Assembly (NCBI GenBank): GCA_016858145.1
Contig: JAEHOE010000002.1
Location: forward strand, 2,976,001 to 3,040,000
Reading direction: 5' to 3'
Origin: Edaphochlamys debaryana
Taxonomy: Eukaryota; Chlorophyta; Chlorophyceae; Chlamydomonadales
DNA length: 64,000 bases
A program made the position numbers and the translations under genes. Each line of letters opens with the position of its first letter. Within the stretch, counting starts at the first letter, position 1. Shown here piece after piece: positions 43,755-55,328 of the stretch. Under the pieces are notes generated by a model, which saw nothing but the letters and a program-made list of their open reading frames with translations, ran no database searches and was not told where the DNA came from.

Positions 43755-46700
43755 TCACCCGCGCGTGATCCCCGGCAGCAGCACCCAGTCAGACGGGCTG
43801 AGCAGGATGTAGATGCCGTACAGCGCCAGGTTGGCCCAGCAGAACTGTGGCGGGCGGGGGGCGGGCGGGCGGGCGGGCGGGATGGTACGGATTCCGAGGA
43901 GAGCATGGCAGAGGGGGGAGGGGAGGAAGCCTTGCGCGCAGTACAGGCTACAGGGCCGAGCGTTCGTGCGGAGCAACGGGCCCCACACCCGGCCGCGGCC
44001 GGCACTGGGCACGGCAACAGTACGCCTCCACCTGCAGCCCTCCCCGGCAGGCCCGGGCAGTGTTGCCATCTTCCCTGGGCGTAGTCGACCTTCCACTGAC
44101 TAGCCCGCCAGCAACACAGGAATCCGGGGCCAGGTCATTCACCTCGTCTGACTCCCCCCTGACCTCCCCCTGACTCCCCCTCCCTGACGAACCTCCCCCC
44201 CCCTGACCCGGGGCCACCCCGGAGCCGCCTTCACCGCCACCTCGTCCCCCGCCTTCTGCCCCCCCCCCTGACGCCTCTCCACGGGCCCCTGACCATCAAC
44301 CCAACCCACGCGTCTCCCGGCATCCCACGGCCCCTTTCCCCCGCGCTCGGCACCTCCGCCCCTCGGACAAGCCACCACTCCGCTCGGGCCCACCGCCCTG
44401 CTACCCTCCTCAATCGCCCCACCAGCCGCCCATCAAACAGCACGAGGCAGACGCGGCCCCCCAACCCCTCCCAACTCCCAACTCCCAACCCCCACCCACT
44501 AATACCCCCAGCAGCACCTGCCCTCACCTTCCGGATCTCGGGCATGTGCTCCGCCAGGACGCGATCCAGCGCCTTGCCCGCCACCAGCACGAAGTAGATC
44601 CAGACGCGATCCACGGCCGCCAGCGCCAGCAGCCCGCCCCACTTGGCCAGGGACAGGCTGTTGCGCGCCCAACTGAGCGTTACGGCGGCCAGGAGCAGGG
44701 GCTGGTGGGGGGATGGGGGGGGGGATTGGGGAGTGGGGGGTGGGGGGTGGGGGCGGGCGCGGATGGCGAGTGGGAGGGGCGAAAGGAGGTTAGGCAACGG
44801 GGCTGAGCGTTACGGCGGCCAGGAGCAGGGGCTGGGGTTGGGGGATGGAGAATGGGGTCGGCGCCGCCGACCCACATCACTGCGCCGCCGACCCACATCG
44901 CTGCCCCCCAGCAAGCTTCAGCCTCCCCAGCAGCCGCTCCCCTGCCAGCGCCCCCCGCTGTCAGCACCTCCCGCCCCGCCCCGATCCCCTCCATCCGCAG
45001 GCCGCATGCCCCCTCACGTTCTCCCTTGGCGGGACCTCTGCCCCGCTTGACCCCGTCCCTCCACCCCCCGGCACACCCCACGCGGGCCCAAGGCCGCAGC
45101 ACAGCCGCCCCCGCCCTGCCACCCCCTGCGCTACCCTGCCCCGCCCTCCCGCCAACCGCGACAGCCCGCAGCCCCCTGCCTCGGACCCCATCCCGCAGTG
45201 TGCACGTGTAACCGCCCGCGACGCCGCCCTGCCCCTCGCCCACGCACGTGCGCACCCAAGTCCCGCAAGTTAGTGCCTGCACCTCATGCAGGGCCGCCTC
45301 CCCTGCCCCCACACCCTGCCCTTTACTCCAACTCCCTTTCCATTTGCACCCCCCGCCCTCTCCTTCACTGAGTACAGGCCCTGCCCCTGCCCCTTGCCCT
45401 TAACCCCCCCCCCCCCCCGTTTCCCTCTGTCCCTTCATCCGCACCCCCGCCCCCACCTGCACCGAGTACAGCGCCGCCGCCACCGCCGCGATCACCGCCA
45501 CGTAGGCAGCCGCCACAACGGCCTGGGGGGGAGGGAGGGGGAGAGGTGTGGGTGTCGATTGGGTGTTTGTTGCAAGGCCAAGGGCTTGTCAGCAGGGGCT
45601 GCGGCTGCATGGATCGGGGTAAAGGGGGGGCAGTCGTGAAGGGGTGTCGGGGGGGAGGGGGGGCAGTCGTGGGAGGGGCGGGGACCGGGCTGGAGACGGG
45701 GCAGCCATCAGAGGACACCAAACGGGCGGAGGGCAGGTCCTTAGGGCTACGAGAGCCGGCTACCTCGGACATGAATTGGGAATATATACCGGTAGGCAAC
45801 ACGACCGAGCCAGCACCTCTAGCTTTCGGGAGCGCGGCGCGGGTGCCAAAGAGAACCCCAGCCCGCCGAGCGCCCTGGTCCGTTGCAGTGCCGGTGTGCT
45901 CGACACGCAGCGCTGGCCTTCGTCTCTCTCCACAGGCCACCCCTGACGATGCAGCCCCACACTGCCGAACTGGAGGCCCTCCCACGACTCCCCAACGACT
46001 GCGCCCGGGTTCTGCAACACCCCAAACACCACCACACGCAGACGCGCATCTGAGGCTGGCCGGCTATTCACCGCCACATTTCCCCGGCATTCACGAGCAG
46101 CCCTTCACACACACCCATACATCACGCTCGCGTTCTGCAACCCCCCCCCCAAACACCACACGATACACACGCACGCACACACCTGCAGGGTCTGGTCCGC
46201 GGCCGTGAGCTGGAAGCGCGCAATGCCCCTACGAGGAGATGGGGTGCGGTGGGGTTAGGGCTGGGGGTGGGGTTAGACCAGTGTTGCAGAGGTGCAGCGA
46301 GTACCGGAGCGAGGCGCACACCAGGGGACCACGAGTCCGGCTGGCCCCGTCAGGCCGGGCCCACGCAGCCTCTGTTCTTCCTTCCATGGACCTCCTCCTC
46401 GATAGCATGTGCGCCTCGCCCCGGTCCACACCCGGTCCGCACGCGCTACCCGCACTCCGCCTGGGTCAAGGCAGCCCTCTGGCACGTCATCGTTGCAACG
46501 TGCACCCTTTAGGATGTTCAACCGCACACCACCGAACGGCGCCCCGCCCCGCCCCACCACACCCCTGTCGCACCCCCACGGCGCATCCTATTGACACAGG
46601 CTCAGCGCACACCTGTGCATCCAGTAGGCCGGCATGCCCTTCCCCCTCCCCTCCTCCCCTCCTCCCCCCTTCCCCCCCCACCTGTGCATCCAGTAGGCCG

Positions 46701-47958
46701 GCATGCCCTTCCTCCTCCCCTCCTCTCCCCCCCCCCCCCCCCCACCTGTGCATCCAGTAGGCCGGCATGCCCTTCCTCCTCCCCTCCTCCCCTCCCCCCC
46801 CACCTGTGCATCCAGTAGGCCGGCATGCCCTTCCCCCTCCCTCCTCCCCTCCCCCCCCACCTGTGCATCCAGTAGGCCGGCATGCCCTTCCCCCTCCCCT
46901 CCTCCCCTCCCCCCCCACCTGTGCATCCAGTAGGCCGGCATGCCCTTCCCCCTCCCTCCTCCCCTCCCCCCCACCTGTGCATCCAGTAGGCCGGCATGCC
47001 CTTTCCCCTCCCCTCCTCCCCTCCCTCCCACCTGTGCATCCAGTAGGCCGGCATGCCCTTCCCCTTCCCCTCATCCCCTCCCCCCCACCTGTGCATCCAG
47101 TAGGCCGGCATGCCCTTCCCCCTCCCCTCATCCCCTCCCCCCCCACCTGTGCATCCAGTAGGCCGGCATGCCTGGGTCCACGAAGGGCTGCATGAAGCCC
47201 GGCCGCAGCGCCAGGCCCCCCTGGTCCCACACCAGGCGGGGCCACTCCTTGCCGTAGTTCATCTCCATCTCCACGGCCTGTCAGAGGGGGGGCATTAGGG
47301 GGAGGGGGAGGGGGAAGGGAGGCGACGTGGATGGAGAGTTGGGGGGGTCCTTTCCCGACGGTGTGGTGCGGTGAGGGGAGGGAAGGGGAGGAGGAGGGGT
47401 GGGATCTCAGGGTGACCAGACCCCCTCTCCACCGGGGAGCGAAAGCTCTTGGGGGCGCCCAGCTCTAGCCCTTTCACGCAACGCAGGAAGGCGCTCACGC
47501 CCTGGAATCCTTACGTAGTATTCCTCCTGGGGGAAGGGGGACATGAGGCGCTGGAAGGGGTTCTGGGGCCCCGTCGCCCCGAGCTCCGGCACGCGAAGGG
47601 GCGTCAGGCGCGTCCGCTGGGCGATTTTGTTGCCCAGGAAGAAGCTGCCCTCCGGTTGCGGCCCGTTCCAATACGACTTGGGCGGGAGCTTAGCTTGCGG
47701 GTCCAGCTCCGCGTATGGCCCGATGTCGAGCTCCGCGGCGGTGTTGCCATCCTTGGCGTCCGGCTCCGCAGCTGGGTTGGTCATGGCGATAGGCTGAGCA
47801 AAGTTGTACTGCAGTGGGATATTGCTCTTCTCCGGATCGAAGTCTTGCGCGAAGAAGCGGGTTTGCGTGGAGCCGACCCGCACGTCTCGTCGCCGGGTCA
47901 AGGCGATCCTAGACCTAGAAGCACAAGGCAGCGAGCCGACCATGGCCATGTGGGCCAT
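43755..47958 (-). CDS. Multi-span membrane protein, probably mitochondrial, family not recognised
   Basis: Six exons with closing phases: 47515-47958, 47147-47277, 46183-46228, 45457-45522, 44528-44701 and 43755-43844, giving 316 residues. The ATG at 47958 opens MAHMAMVGSLPCASRSRIAL, followed by RRRDVRVGSTQTRFFAQDFD, an organelle targeting peptide of mitochondrial type. Residues 30-195 are hydrophilic and rich in Pro/Asn/Gln (WNGPQPEGSFFLGNKIAQR, GPQNPFQRLMSPFPQEEYY, MNYGKEWPRLVWDQGG). The second half has about four hydrophobic helices: AVVAAAYVAVIAAVAAALYS, LLLAAVTLSW, WGGLLALAAVDRVWIYFVLV and LALYGIYILLSP. It could be an algal-specific respiratory-complex or transport subunit, but no motif fixes this. 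Two introns carry copies of adjoining exon ends, described separately. Confidence 0.7.
44675..44834 (-). repeat. Duplicated start of exon 5 with its 3' splice site region
   Basis: The plus-strand block gagcgttacggcggccagg followed by agcaggggctgg occurs at about 44675-44706, the true exon 5 start, and again at about 44802-44834 in the preceding intron. The intervening DNA is a G-rich minisatellite. Confidence 0.85.
46611..47170 (-). repeat. Ten-copy minisatellite of an exon end plus 5' splice site
   Basis: Ten copies of a 56-69-bp unit begin at about 46611, 46680, 46744, 46802, 46859, 46917, 46973, 47030, 47087 and 47145. Each reads on the sense strand GGCATGCCGGCCTACTGGAT, then GCACAG|gtggg and a G-rich spacer. 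The copy at 47145 is the genuine end of exon 2; the other nine lie in the intron behind it. The 25-base exon part is essentially invariant, whereas the spacer varies in length and composition. All three sense frames stay open through much of the array. Confidence 0.95.
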
Positions 47959-49498
47959 GGCGGCCCGGCTTCTCAACCTCGGCCGGCGTCAGGCGCAGAA
48001 TGCGGGCCGCAATGCGTGCCGCTTGCACCGTGTGCTTACGTACTGCTACGTATGTTACGACTAGGCAATTGAATTCGTGAAGAGAGGATGCGGGCGACGG
48101 GTGATGTCCGCGGGGACCCGGAGGAGCGAGATGGCACGGGTTCGTGCCCGAGTGCGAGCCTGCCACCCTCGTCGAGACGTCGCCGTTGAGCCCTGCCGCT
48201 CAGCGCTACGATACAGCCCCAGTGTGTGACTGGATTCTGCCGGCCGCCGACCCCCTGTTCCATTCCACCCACCGTTCGCTTGCGGACGCAGCAGGCAGCA
48301 CCCGCAGACCGCAATCCTCCCAGGTCCCAGCCACCCCTTGGCCCTTGCTCCTCCTTGCTGAGTGGTTAGTCAGCGCGGGCGCGCCGTCACTACCGCTGCG
48401 AGGAGTGCTGCAGGGGTGGTCACCCTTGACAAATGGGCTCAAGCCCGAGCGCACTTCACGAGATCCCCCGGGCCTCCCTGGTACCGGCACCGTACTTAGT
48501 GAGCAGGATGAAGCCCGGACGCACTTCTCGAGCTGCTCCTGGCCCCGAGTCTCGAGTCGGGCCCCGAGTCCAGTCGGGTGGAGACGAACACGGCGTGCCT
48601 CACAGAATCGCTTCACAGAGTTAAAGGTTCCAGCCAAATTGCAAAGGCCCAGGACGCCGCTTCTCCAGGCTCCAACTGGCCTGGTACCATGCCCCATCCC
48701 AGCCCTCACGGTGTCATGGCACCCTGCCTCGGAAGCCCTCTCGGATACCTCGCACCGTCACCGCTCCTCCAAAACCTCAGGGACACCAAGGGCACGCATC
48801 GCGGAACACGCGTTGCCACCGCATAGGCACCCACCCCGAGCTATGTTCGTCCGCGCATCCGATGCAACAGGTCCGGCACTTCTGTCGATCACTCCGGGGC
48901 CCAGATTGCTGGGATCCCTCCTCCCTGGTCCGTCCCACAACTGCCGCTCAACTGATGAGCAACTGAGCACTCCTTCCATCCCAACACTGTACACTGCTAC
49001 CTCAGGCTATGCGCGATGTAACATGCACTCCGTGCACGCACTCCTCTGCTACTGCCACGCCAAGCCTCCGGCGGCCCAGAAACGTGCTCCTTGGAAGCTC
49101 AAAGGCCAATTCGAGCGCCGTACATACGAGTGCCGTTAGTGCGGGCCCTCCCACTTCCTGCGGGGGGACGGGCGGGGAGATAGCGGCCATTAGCACGAGC
49201 CGGTACGACAACCAGTTGAAGATCCCGCCGCTCATTCTCCAACAGAAGCAAGCATGGGTACCGTAACAACGCTCTAGATAGAAAGCGCGAGTCCCTTGCA
49301 AGTCGCTCGTTCCCAACCCACATCGACCCTGGGACACCCCCGCTGAAACGGACCTGATCGGGACGTTCTTGAGGCCCGGGGGCTTGCGGAACTTGAGCCG
49401 GGGCGGCGGCGCGCGGCGGCGCGGAGGGGGGCGCTTGGTCGCTGTTTGCTGGGGATGGGCTGCATGGGGGACAGGGGTGAGGCGAGTGAGGCAGGGCG
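47959..49498. other. Spacer without supported gene
   Basis: A plus-strand frame at 48144-49139 (331 codons from a non-ATG start) is open but lacks motifs and contains an imperfect internal repeat near 48440-48545 (cccg-cgcacttc-cgag). It is not called as a gene. The right part is the 3' flank of the first proline-rich gene. Confidence 0.45.
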
Positions 49499-50939
49499 TC
49501 AGGAACGAACGGGCTCAGGCCGCCCTGCGGGAGCCCTCAACCGCCGCGAAGAGCGGGCTCGCAGATAATTGTACGTTGGAGGAGCCGTTGATCCCGTCAC
49601 GGGTGTGCTGCCGTACGACCAGGAGCACTTCATCGCCGTACACAGGCCGCCTCCATGGTCTGTCGTACTGGCACGTGGCAGCCGAGCCCCTGCACCCGAT
49701 CCCCCGGCCCTTGCCCCGTGGCAAGGGGGGCAAGGGGGCTTGAGGCGGATGCGGACTTTCGGACCACCCGCGCCGGCGGGCTGGCCCACGTTCCCCAACC
49801 CGCAGTCCCGTGCCTTCCGTCCTTTGCTTGACTTGGCTTGCAAGCCAACCCACAGTCAGGGCACTTGTGTGGCCCCCCACCCCTCCCCCACGGTACCCCT
49901 CGCCCCCGGGCCTCACCCCCACAAGCCCCGGGCCCAAGCCCTCCGGCCCTCCATCCTAGCATGCAACCTGGATCCCGTCCCTGGATTCGGGATCCACTTG
50001 CACTCACGAGAGGGGGGTTGGCCGGGGAAGCCCGGAGCAACGGGGTAGTCCGGGGGGGAGGGCGGCGGGGGCAGCGCCTCCTTGACGGGGACATCCGGGG
50101 GGAAGGGCGGAGGGGCATCCGGCGAAACTGGCGGAGGCGGCGCGTCCTCCTTAACGGGAACGTCGGGCGGGAAGGGCGAAGAGGCAATGCTGGGGAAGTT
50201 TGGTCGAAATGGGGGGAAGGGCGCGAAGGGTGCGGAAACGCTGGGGCGATCGGGCGGAAACTCCGGGGGATAGGTCCGGTCCTCGGTGGGGGGCGGCCGT
50301 GGGGTAGGCGGCGGCGAGTCGCTGACTTGCTCGATGGGGGGCTGCACCCCCATGGGTGGCGGCCCGAAGTAGTCATAGTCGGCGGGAGGAGGGAAGTCCT
50401 GCAGGGGGGCAGAAGCCAGGGCAGAAGCCGAGGGCTGGGATCAGTCGCACGCAGTCGCATGTGGAGGGCCGAGGTGAGGTTGGGGGCAGGGCTGGCGGGG
50501 CATGAGGGGGGCCTGGCTAGCCGCAGCTGATTTTGCGGAGTGTGCGGAGCTGGGGGCCTGAATCCGGGGAAAGAGCCCCGTCAGGGGAGTGGGGAGTGGG
50601 GGCGCGGGGGCGCCAGGTGGGACCTGGCAGCGGCCCGGTCGCTGCTGACCCAGTGTTGCCGAGTCTGGAAGGTTGCGGCGGGCGCCGCCCGCGCTGGCTG
50701 AAACGCGCGCCCCGCGGGATGTGTGGCGAGCTAGCCGCAGCGTTTCTGTCGCAGGAAACGCAGCACGCGCGCTGTTGCGAAAGTTCAGCGACGCGGGCGT
50801 GCAATTTGGTAGTCATCAGCAACGCGGGTTTGCCGCACGAACGCCGCCTCGCACTCACATCCTGCAGCAGCTTGCGAGCATTCGACGACGTTGCTCCCGC
50901 GGCAATCAGCAGCAGCAACCAACACGACTTCAGAGCCAT
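49499..50939 (-). CDS. Secreted proline-rich protein, paralogue 1
   Basis: Three exons: 50859-50939, 50008-50398 and 49499-49659, with phase 0 then phase 1, giving 210 residues. Exon 1 is a signal peptide with its cleavage region (MALKSCWLLLLIAAGATSSN, then ARKLLQD). Exon 2 is strongly Pro-rich (DYDYFGPPPMGVQPP, two copies of FPPDVPVKE, PPPPSPPDYP), with SPPP and PPSPP sites of the kind hydroxylated and glycosylated in algal wall proteins. Exon 3 is Tyr/Gly-bearing and basic (CSWSYGSTPVTGSTAPPTYN, then Arg-rich). The acceptor of exon 3 was chosen by phase and by likeness to the two neighbours, so the C-terminus is the weak part. Location outside the cell is inferred. Confidence 0.6.
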
Positions 50940-52689
50940 GGCGTGCAGCTGTCGTTTCTGGGGCCTAGCTCTACCTCAAGCCGCAACAGCGGCAGGCCTC
51001 CAAGCCAATACTGACTATGTACGTGATACACAAGCGAGCATACGTCAGTTCTAGTACACTGCGCAGCTCCTCCTAGCGCTTCCGCGCTCGCCAACCCGCG
51101 CTGGCAGGGCTGCTACACTGGCCTAATACAGCTGCGCTGTGCGGATATGTATGATGTGAACCCGCGCGTAACGTTGTGTTTGCAACACCGGATTTGGCGC
51201 GCGCGCGACTTCCGAGCAACGCCAGCGCTTAACGCCGGCTCGCTAGACGCGAGTGCTCAGGTCGAAACCAGGAGCTACAAACGTGATGCTCATCATTTTA
51301 GTCTGCATATGGTGCTGGGAGACCCAGGGGTCCAACGGGGTATTTTGAAGTGTTGAACACCAGGGCCGCCGCCACTCGGCACTCGGCAAAGCTTACCCCC
51401 GACCGTCCCCAACCGTCCCCAACCCCTCTGACCAGAACGTCAGCAACCTCGTCCTACCCCACACATGGTCCCCCAGCTCTTTCTCCCTTCCGTTCCCTCC
51501 CCCCGAGGCCTGGCCCTGCCTGGCAAGGCGTAGCCCAGCCCTGCCAAGCGCGGCCCTTTCAACCGACCCTCAGCAGTCGGCCCGCGAGTTGTCCTTCCTA
51601 CATGCGACAGGCCACTGCGCACTGAGCCTCACAAGAGCAACACTGCAGGCGTAAGTTACGAAACAAGGAAGAGCACAGGAAGACGGCCTAGCCGGACTCT
51701 GCCGCCGGAAGCCTGCAATGGACACAAGAGTTGAAGCGAGTTGAAGCGGCTCCCTGACGCAGCGGCAGCATCTGGAAAGTATAATCTAACACACGGTCAT
51801 CCATCCTGCATTCGTCATACTTTCTGCTGTCCCGCAGCTGTGCATCCAAGAGCACGCGGCCGACCATGCAGCCGTACACATTCAAATGCATACACACGCC
51901 AACTCGCATGCACCTCCTGCTGCGGCTCCTGGCCACCTTATAGAATCATCCCTCAGGCTGCACATGCGCCTCGCAGCGCCTGCAGTGCGCTTAAGCGTCG
52001 CCTCAGACTGGCACCTGCTGGCACGCCGCGTCCCCTCCCCAATCCCGAACCTCGCGCCCTTATATACATTGACCCCAAGACCCCATCCTCAAACCCCTCC
52101 GCCACGCTTTGACGGCGTTAGATGCAACCTGCAACACCTCAGCCCAGCCAGTGCCCCTCCCCACAGCGTCGGATTGCCAGCTGGGGCCTGCACTGCCCGC
52201 AATTGCGGTAGCTCGTGCGCTAACTGCCTCCGATGCATATGTCGAGCCGTATGCAGGTTTAGCCTTGGAGCACCCCGAGGCACAGCCGGCCTTCAAGAAC
52301 GGCAACAGCCTGCACAGACCCCAGAACTCTGCCACCTCAAGGGCGGGGCATCGAAGCAAGGCAGTGCAACGCTTCGCAACGCGCAATTAAGGCCTTCTCG
52401 TGGCAACGCCAGGAGCCTAGCCGGCCTGGAAGAAGATGGCTAGCATAAGCTGCATGAAGATAAGACTTCTTCAAAACATGCACACCGTATCCGCGGCGGT
52501 GCCTGCGCTGAGCCCCGTCGCCTCATTGACCCAAACACACCGCCCCCTCCCCTGCCCCAACCAAACATCAGCTCTCCGCAGCAAAGCCAGTGGAATTTCA
52601 CTTGAACGGTGTCACGAGCTCATCACCTCACCCATGCTCCAATTCCATAAAACCAAGCCCTGTGTCGCTGGGCAATCTTGGGGCCGTCA
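50940..52689. other. Spacer between proline-rich genes
   Basis: No gene supported. TATATA occurs at about 52061-52067 without an obvious gene downstream on either strand. Lower GC than the flanks. Confidence 0.4.
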
Positions 52690-52800
52690 TCTTGATCACC
52701 TCCGTGATTATGTACTGGCGGCGGGGGACCCCCATACCCGCCGTACCGGTATCCGCCGTATCCACCTCCGGAACACCCCCCGGCAAACGTGTATCCACCG
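52690..52800 (-). pseudogene. Relic of a fourth YGG-type exon
   Basis: The minus strand reads GGGYGGYRYGGYGG in one frame, like the terminal exons of the neighbours, but then runs into unrelated sequence without the matching start or a proline-rich exon in place. Confidence 0.45.
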
Positions 52801-53017
52801 CCGGCTGCGACGCGGGCTCAGTACTGCGCCTCCCTCCCGCCGTCACCGCCCCGTCCACCGCTGGTCCTGGGGAGCAGGAGCTCCGCACCAGCTGTGTTGC
52901 CACAATGCAGCTCGCGCAGAGACACGATCCTCCGCGAGCCTCAGTGCCTTGCGCCCAACGTGCCACCTTCAGCTTTCCAATCACCACCAGGGTGCCCATC
53001 CGTCCGTCTCTGGAGGC

Positions 53018-53924
53018 CTAGAAGTAGCCGTACCCCCCGTAACCCGGCGTGTATCCTCCGTACGGCGGCGGCGTATTCGGTGGGGGGGGGTACCCGCCGT
53101 AGCCGTAGCCGCCGTAGCCATAGCTCGCGCTGGGGCCTGGTAAACAACAGGGTGGGGAGGCAAGGATGACAGTCGTCAGGGGCGGTTACCCTTGGCCAGG
53201 CATCGCAACACCCTCCCCGAGCCTTACAACGGGGGCAGGCCCGCCACAATGAGGGCGGCACTCACTGGGAGGCGGAGATTCGACGCTGTTGGGGGGCGGC
53301 ACGGGCGGGGGCACGGGCGAGGGCAACGGAGCGGGAACGTCCTCGGAGGGGCTAGGGCCAGCCTCGGCTTGGCCAGCCGTAGGTGAAGGGCTGGCCGGGC
53401 CAGCCGGCCGTGTTTCATCCAGCGTGGGCGGCGGGTATCCCCAGTCTTCGACGGGGCTAGAGGGGCGCCAGCCGCCCGGGGGAGCGTCCGGCGGGTTGGG
53501 AAAGTACCAGCCGGGGGGTAAATCGTTGGGGGGCGCGCCAGCGATTTCAGAAGGCAGGGCCTGGGGAGGAGGCACGGCGGTAGTTGGCAGGGGTCGGCGT
53601 GGAGAGGATGAAGGGCGCACTCCCCTGGGCCAGGTGCGCAAGTGACGGGGCTAGGCTCGTGGCGCAGCGGGCTAGGGGACGTTAACTCTCTCCCTCTCAT
53701 GTGGGACCGGCAGCTCGTCTGCCGCAACCCTGTACCGCGTCATTTCTCGGGGAACCATGCCGGGAAGCGGGCGACCCTGGGCGACTCGCACCCGCCCCGA
53801 GACCTGGCGGGCGTACCTCCTCCTCCAGCAGGACCTCCAGCATGGCTCTCCCAGCTCGAGCTGAACCCGTTGTTGTTATTGCTATGCATAAAAGGAGGGC
53901 AACGGCAGGCATCGACGAAGCCAT
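53018..53924 (-). CDS. Secreted proline-rich/YGG-rich protein, paralogue 2
   Basis: Three exons with closing phases: 53817-53924, 53266-53560 and 53018-53136, giving 173 residues. Exon 1 has a signal peptide (MASSMPAVALLLCIAITTTG, then SARAG). Exon 2 is Pro-rich and acidic (NDLPPGWYFPNPPDAPPGGW, then VPPPVPPPNSVESPPP). Exon 3, entered in phase 1, is SPSASYGYGGYGYGGYPPPP and ends YGGYTPGYGGYGYF. The Pro-rich middle suggests O-glycosylated hydroxyproline modules; the Tyr-Gly end suggests cross-linking in a wall or matrix, which is inference. Exon order and phases match paralogues 1 and 3. Confidence 0.75.
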
Positions 53925-55328
53925 TTCCGCGATTGGGAAGAGCCGCGACCGCACGTCGCCGACTCGCGCTTGGTCGACCGCTGTGTGGAAAGGAAGCGCG
54001 CTGCACGCGATGTGTGATGTTCGCTGTGCGTGCTTTGGTGTCGCGCTCGACTAGAGCTGTTATCAGACCTTCAGGCTAGCCCCCTCGCGCACTTGATTGA
54101 CAATGCTCAATCGTCACAAGAGGAATGTATCATGCATGCGAGCATTGAGAGCTGTGCGGGCGTGTCACGAAGCATCTCGAACGCAGGGGCAGTTAGGGGG
54201 CAACTCGCCTGCGAGACGCTGTGTGCAGCAGATTGGCTTCGAACTAGCTTGTGTGGCGGCAATGCGTAGTAAAGCTCACGCACGTGTGCGGTGGGAGTGG
54301 GACACGCCTGTGTGTATGACACGCGGCGCCCTGCCCGCCCGACTCGAGGCACAGGCGACCCCGTCGCGAGCATGGCTCCCCCCCATCACTCCTGAAGCGC
54401 CGGCCTGGATCGGTTTGAGCCGGCCGTTAGCTGGTCCCCAGCCCGAGGTAGAACAGCGCAATACTCACGTACTCACTCCGCGGCGGCTGATAAGGCATGC
54501 GATGTCCTTGCAAGGGCACGATGCCTAAACGTTTGGCTTCCCAGGTATCAAGGATGCGCGTAGCGCTCTGGGTGGCGGACATACCTCATGGCGCACCCCA
54601 CAATGCGAAGAAGTCAGCGCTGGTCAGCAAGGGTGCACCAGCAGCCGCCACATCTGCGCCGGCTGTCCCCTTTGTGCAGGAGAAGCGGCTCCGGGACTCT
54701 GGGACGCCTATCGAGTCCTTGCAAGCTTACAAATTAAGTTGCCCTCTCTACGCCAGGCCGTAGCCATCTCAACCTGGCTCTGCCTCAAACAGTGCAGGCC
54801 TCCAACAGCACCCAGTGCCCACGCATCCTGCCCCTCCTCACAGCGTACGCCTCTCGTGTGGCTACAGGACCCACAGCACAATGGCCCGACGCACGCTCAA
54901 TCCACCACGGTACAGTGCTAGTCATGCCGCCGGATCATGTCCCGATCCGCGTCTCCTAAAGCTGCAAGTGCAATGTCCTTGCAACACCTGCTCAATTAAC
55001 CCACCAGCTGCCCGAACAATTACAGGCCCCATGCAAAAGTGGTACCGCTGCACAATGCCACCCCAACCGGGAATCCCAGGCAAGCGAAAGCGGTGGAAGA
55101 CCCCGAGGCGGGGGTCTCTCGGAGGATCTTGGGAGGAAGAAATGAATCGAGTGAAGAGCCAGACCCCGCAATCAATAGGTCCGGTGCAAGGCCCAAAGCA
55201 AGAGCTAGAGTCTGCGTGCTACCCTCTTCCGCGCCCACGAATCACCACAACTCCCGCTAAGCCCACTTACAAACAAACTCAAGTCTCATCTTCGCTACCA
55301 CACTGCCAACACCGCATCACGCAGCTCT
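53925..55328. other. Spacer between proline-rich genes
   Basis: No gene supported. It contains the likely poly(A) signal of paralogue 3 at 55267-55271. Confidence 0.4.
55267..55271 (-). terminator. TGTAA poly(A) signal candidate
   Basis: TGTAA on the minus strand, about 58 nt downstream of the stop codon of paralogue 3. Confidence 0.5.

Noticed and set aside
46487..47245. 252-codon frame of HAGLLDAQV-type repeats on the minus strand
   Set aside because: It is the minisatellite of exon 2 ends read in a shifted frame, not an independent gene.
48144..49139. Open frame of 331 codons on the plus strand
   Set aside because: It does not begin with ATG, has no family motif, shows scattered codon use and contains an imperfect internal repeat; high GC leaves many such frames open by chance.
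53075..53100. Suspected frameshift at the C-run in the last exon of proline-rich paralogue 2
   Set aside because: A careful recount shows the exon (53018-53136) is 2 + 39 codons and stays in frame to TAG.
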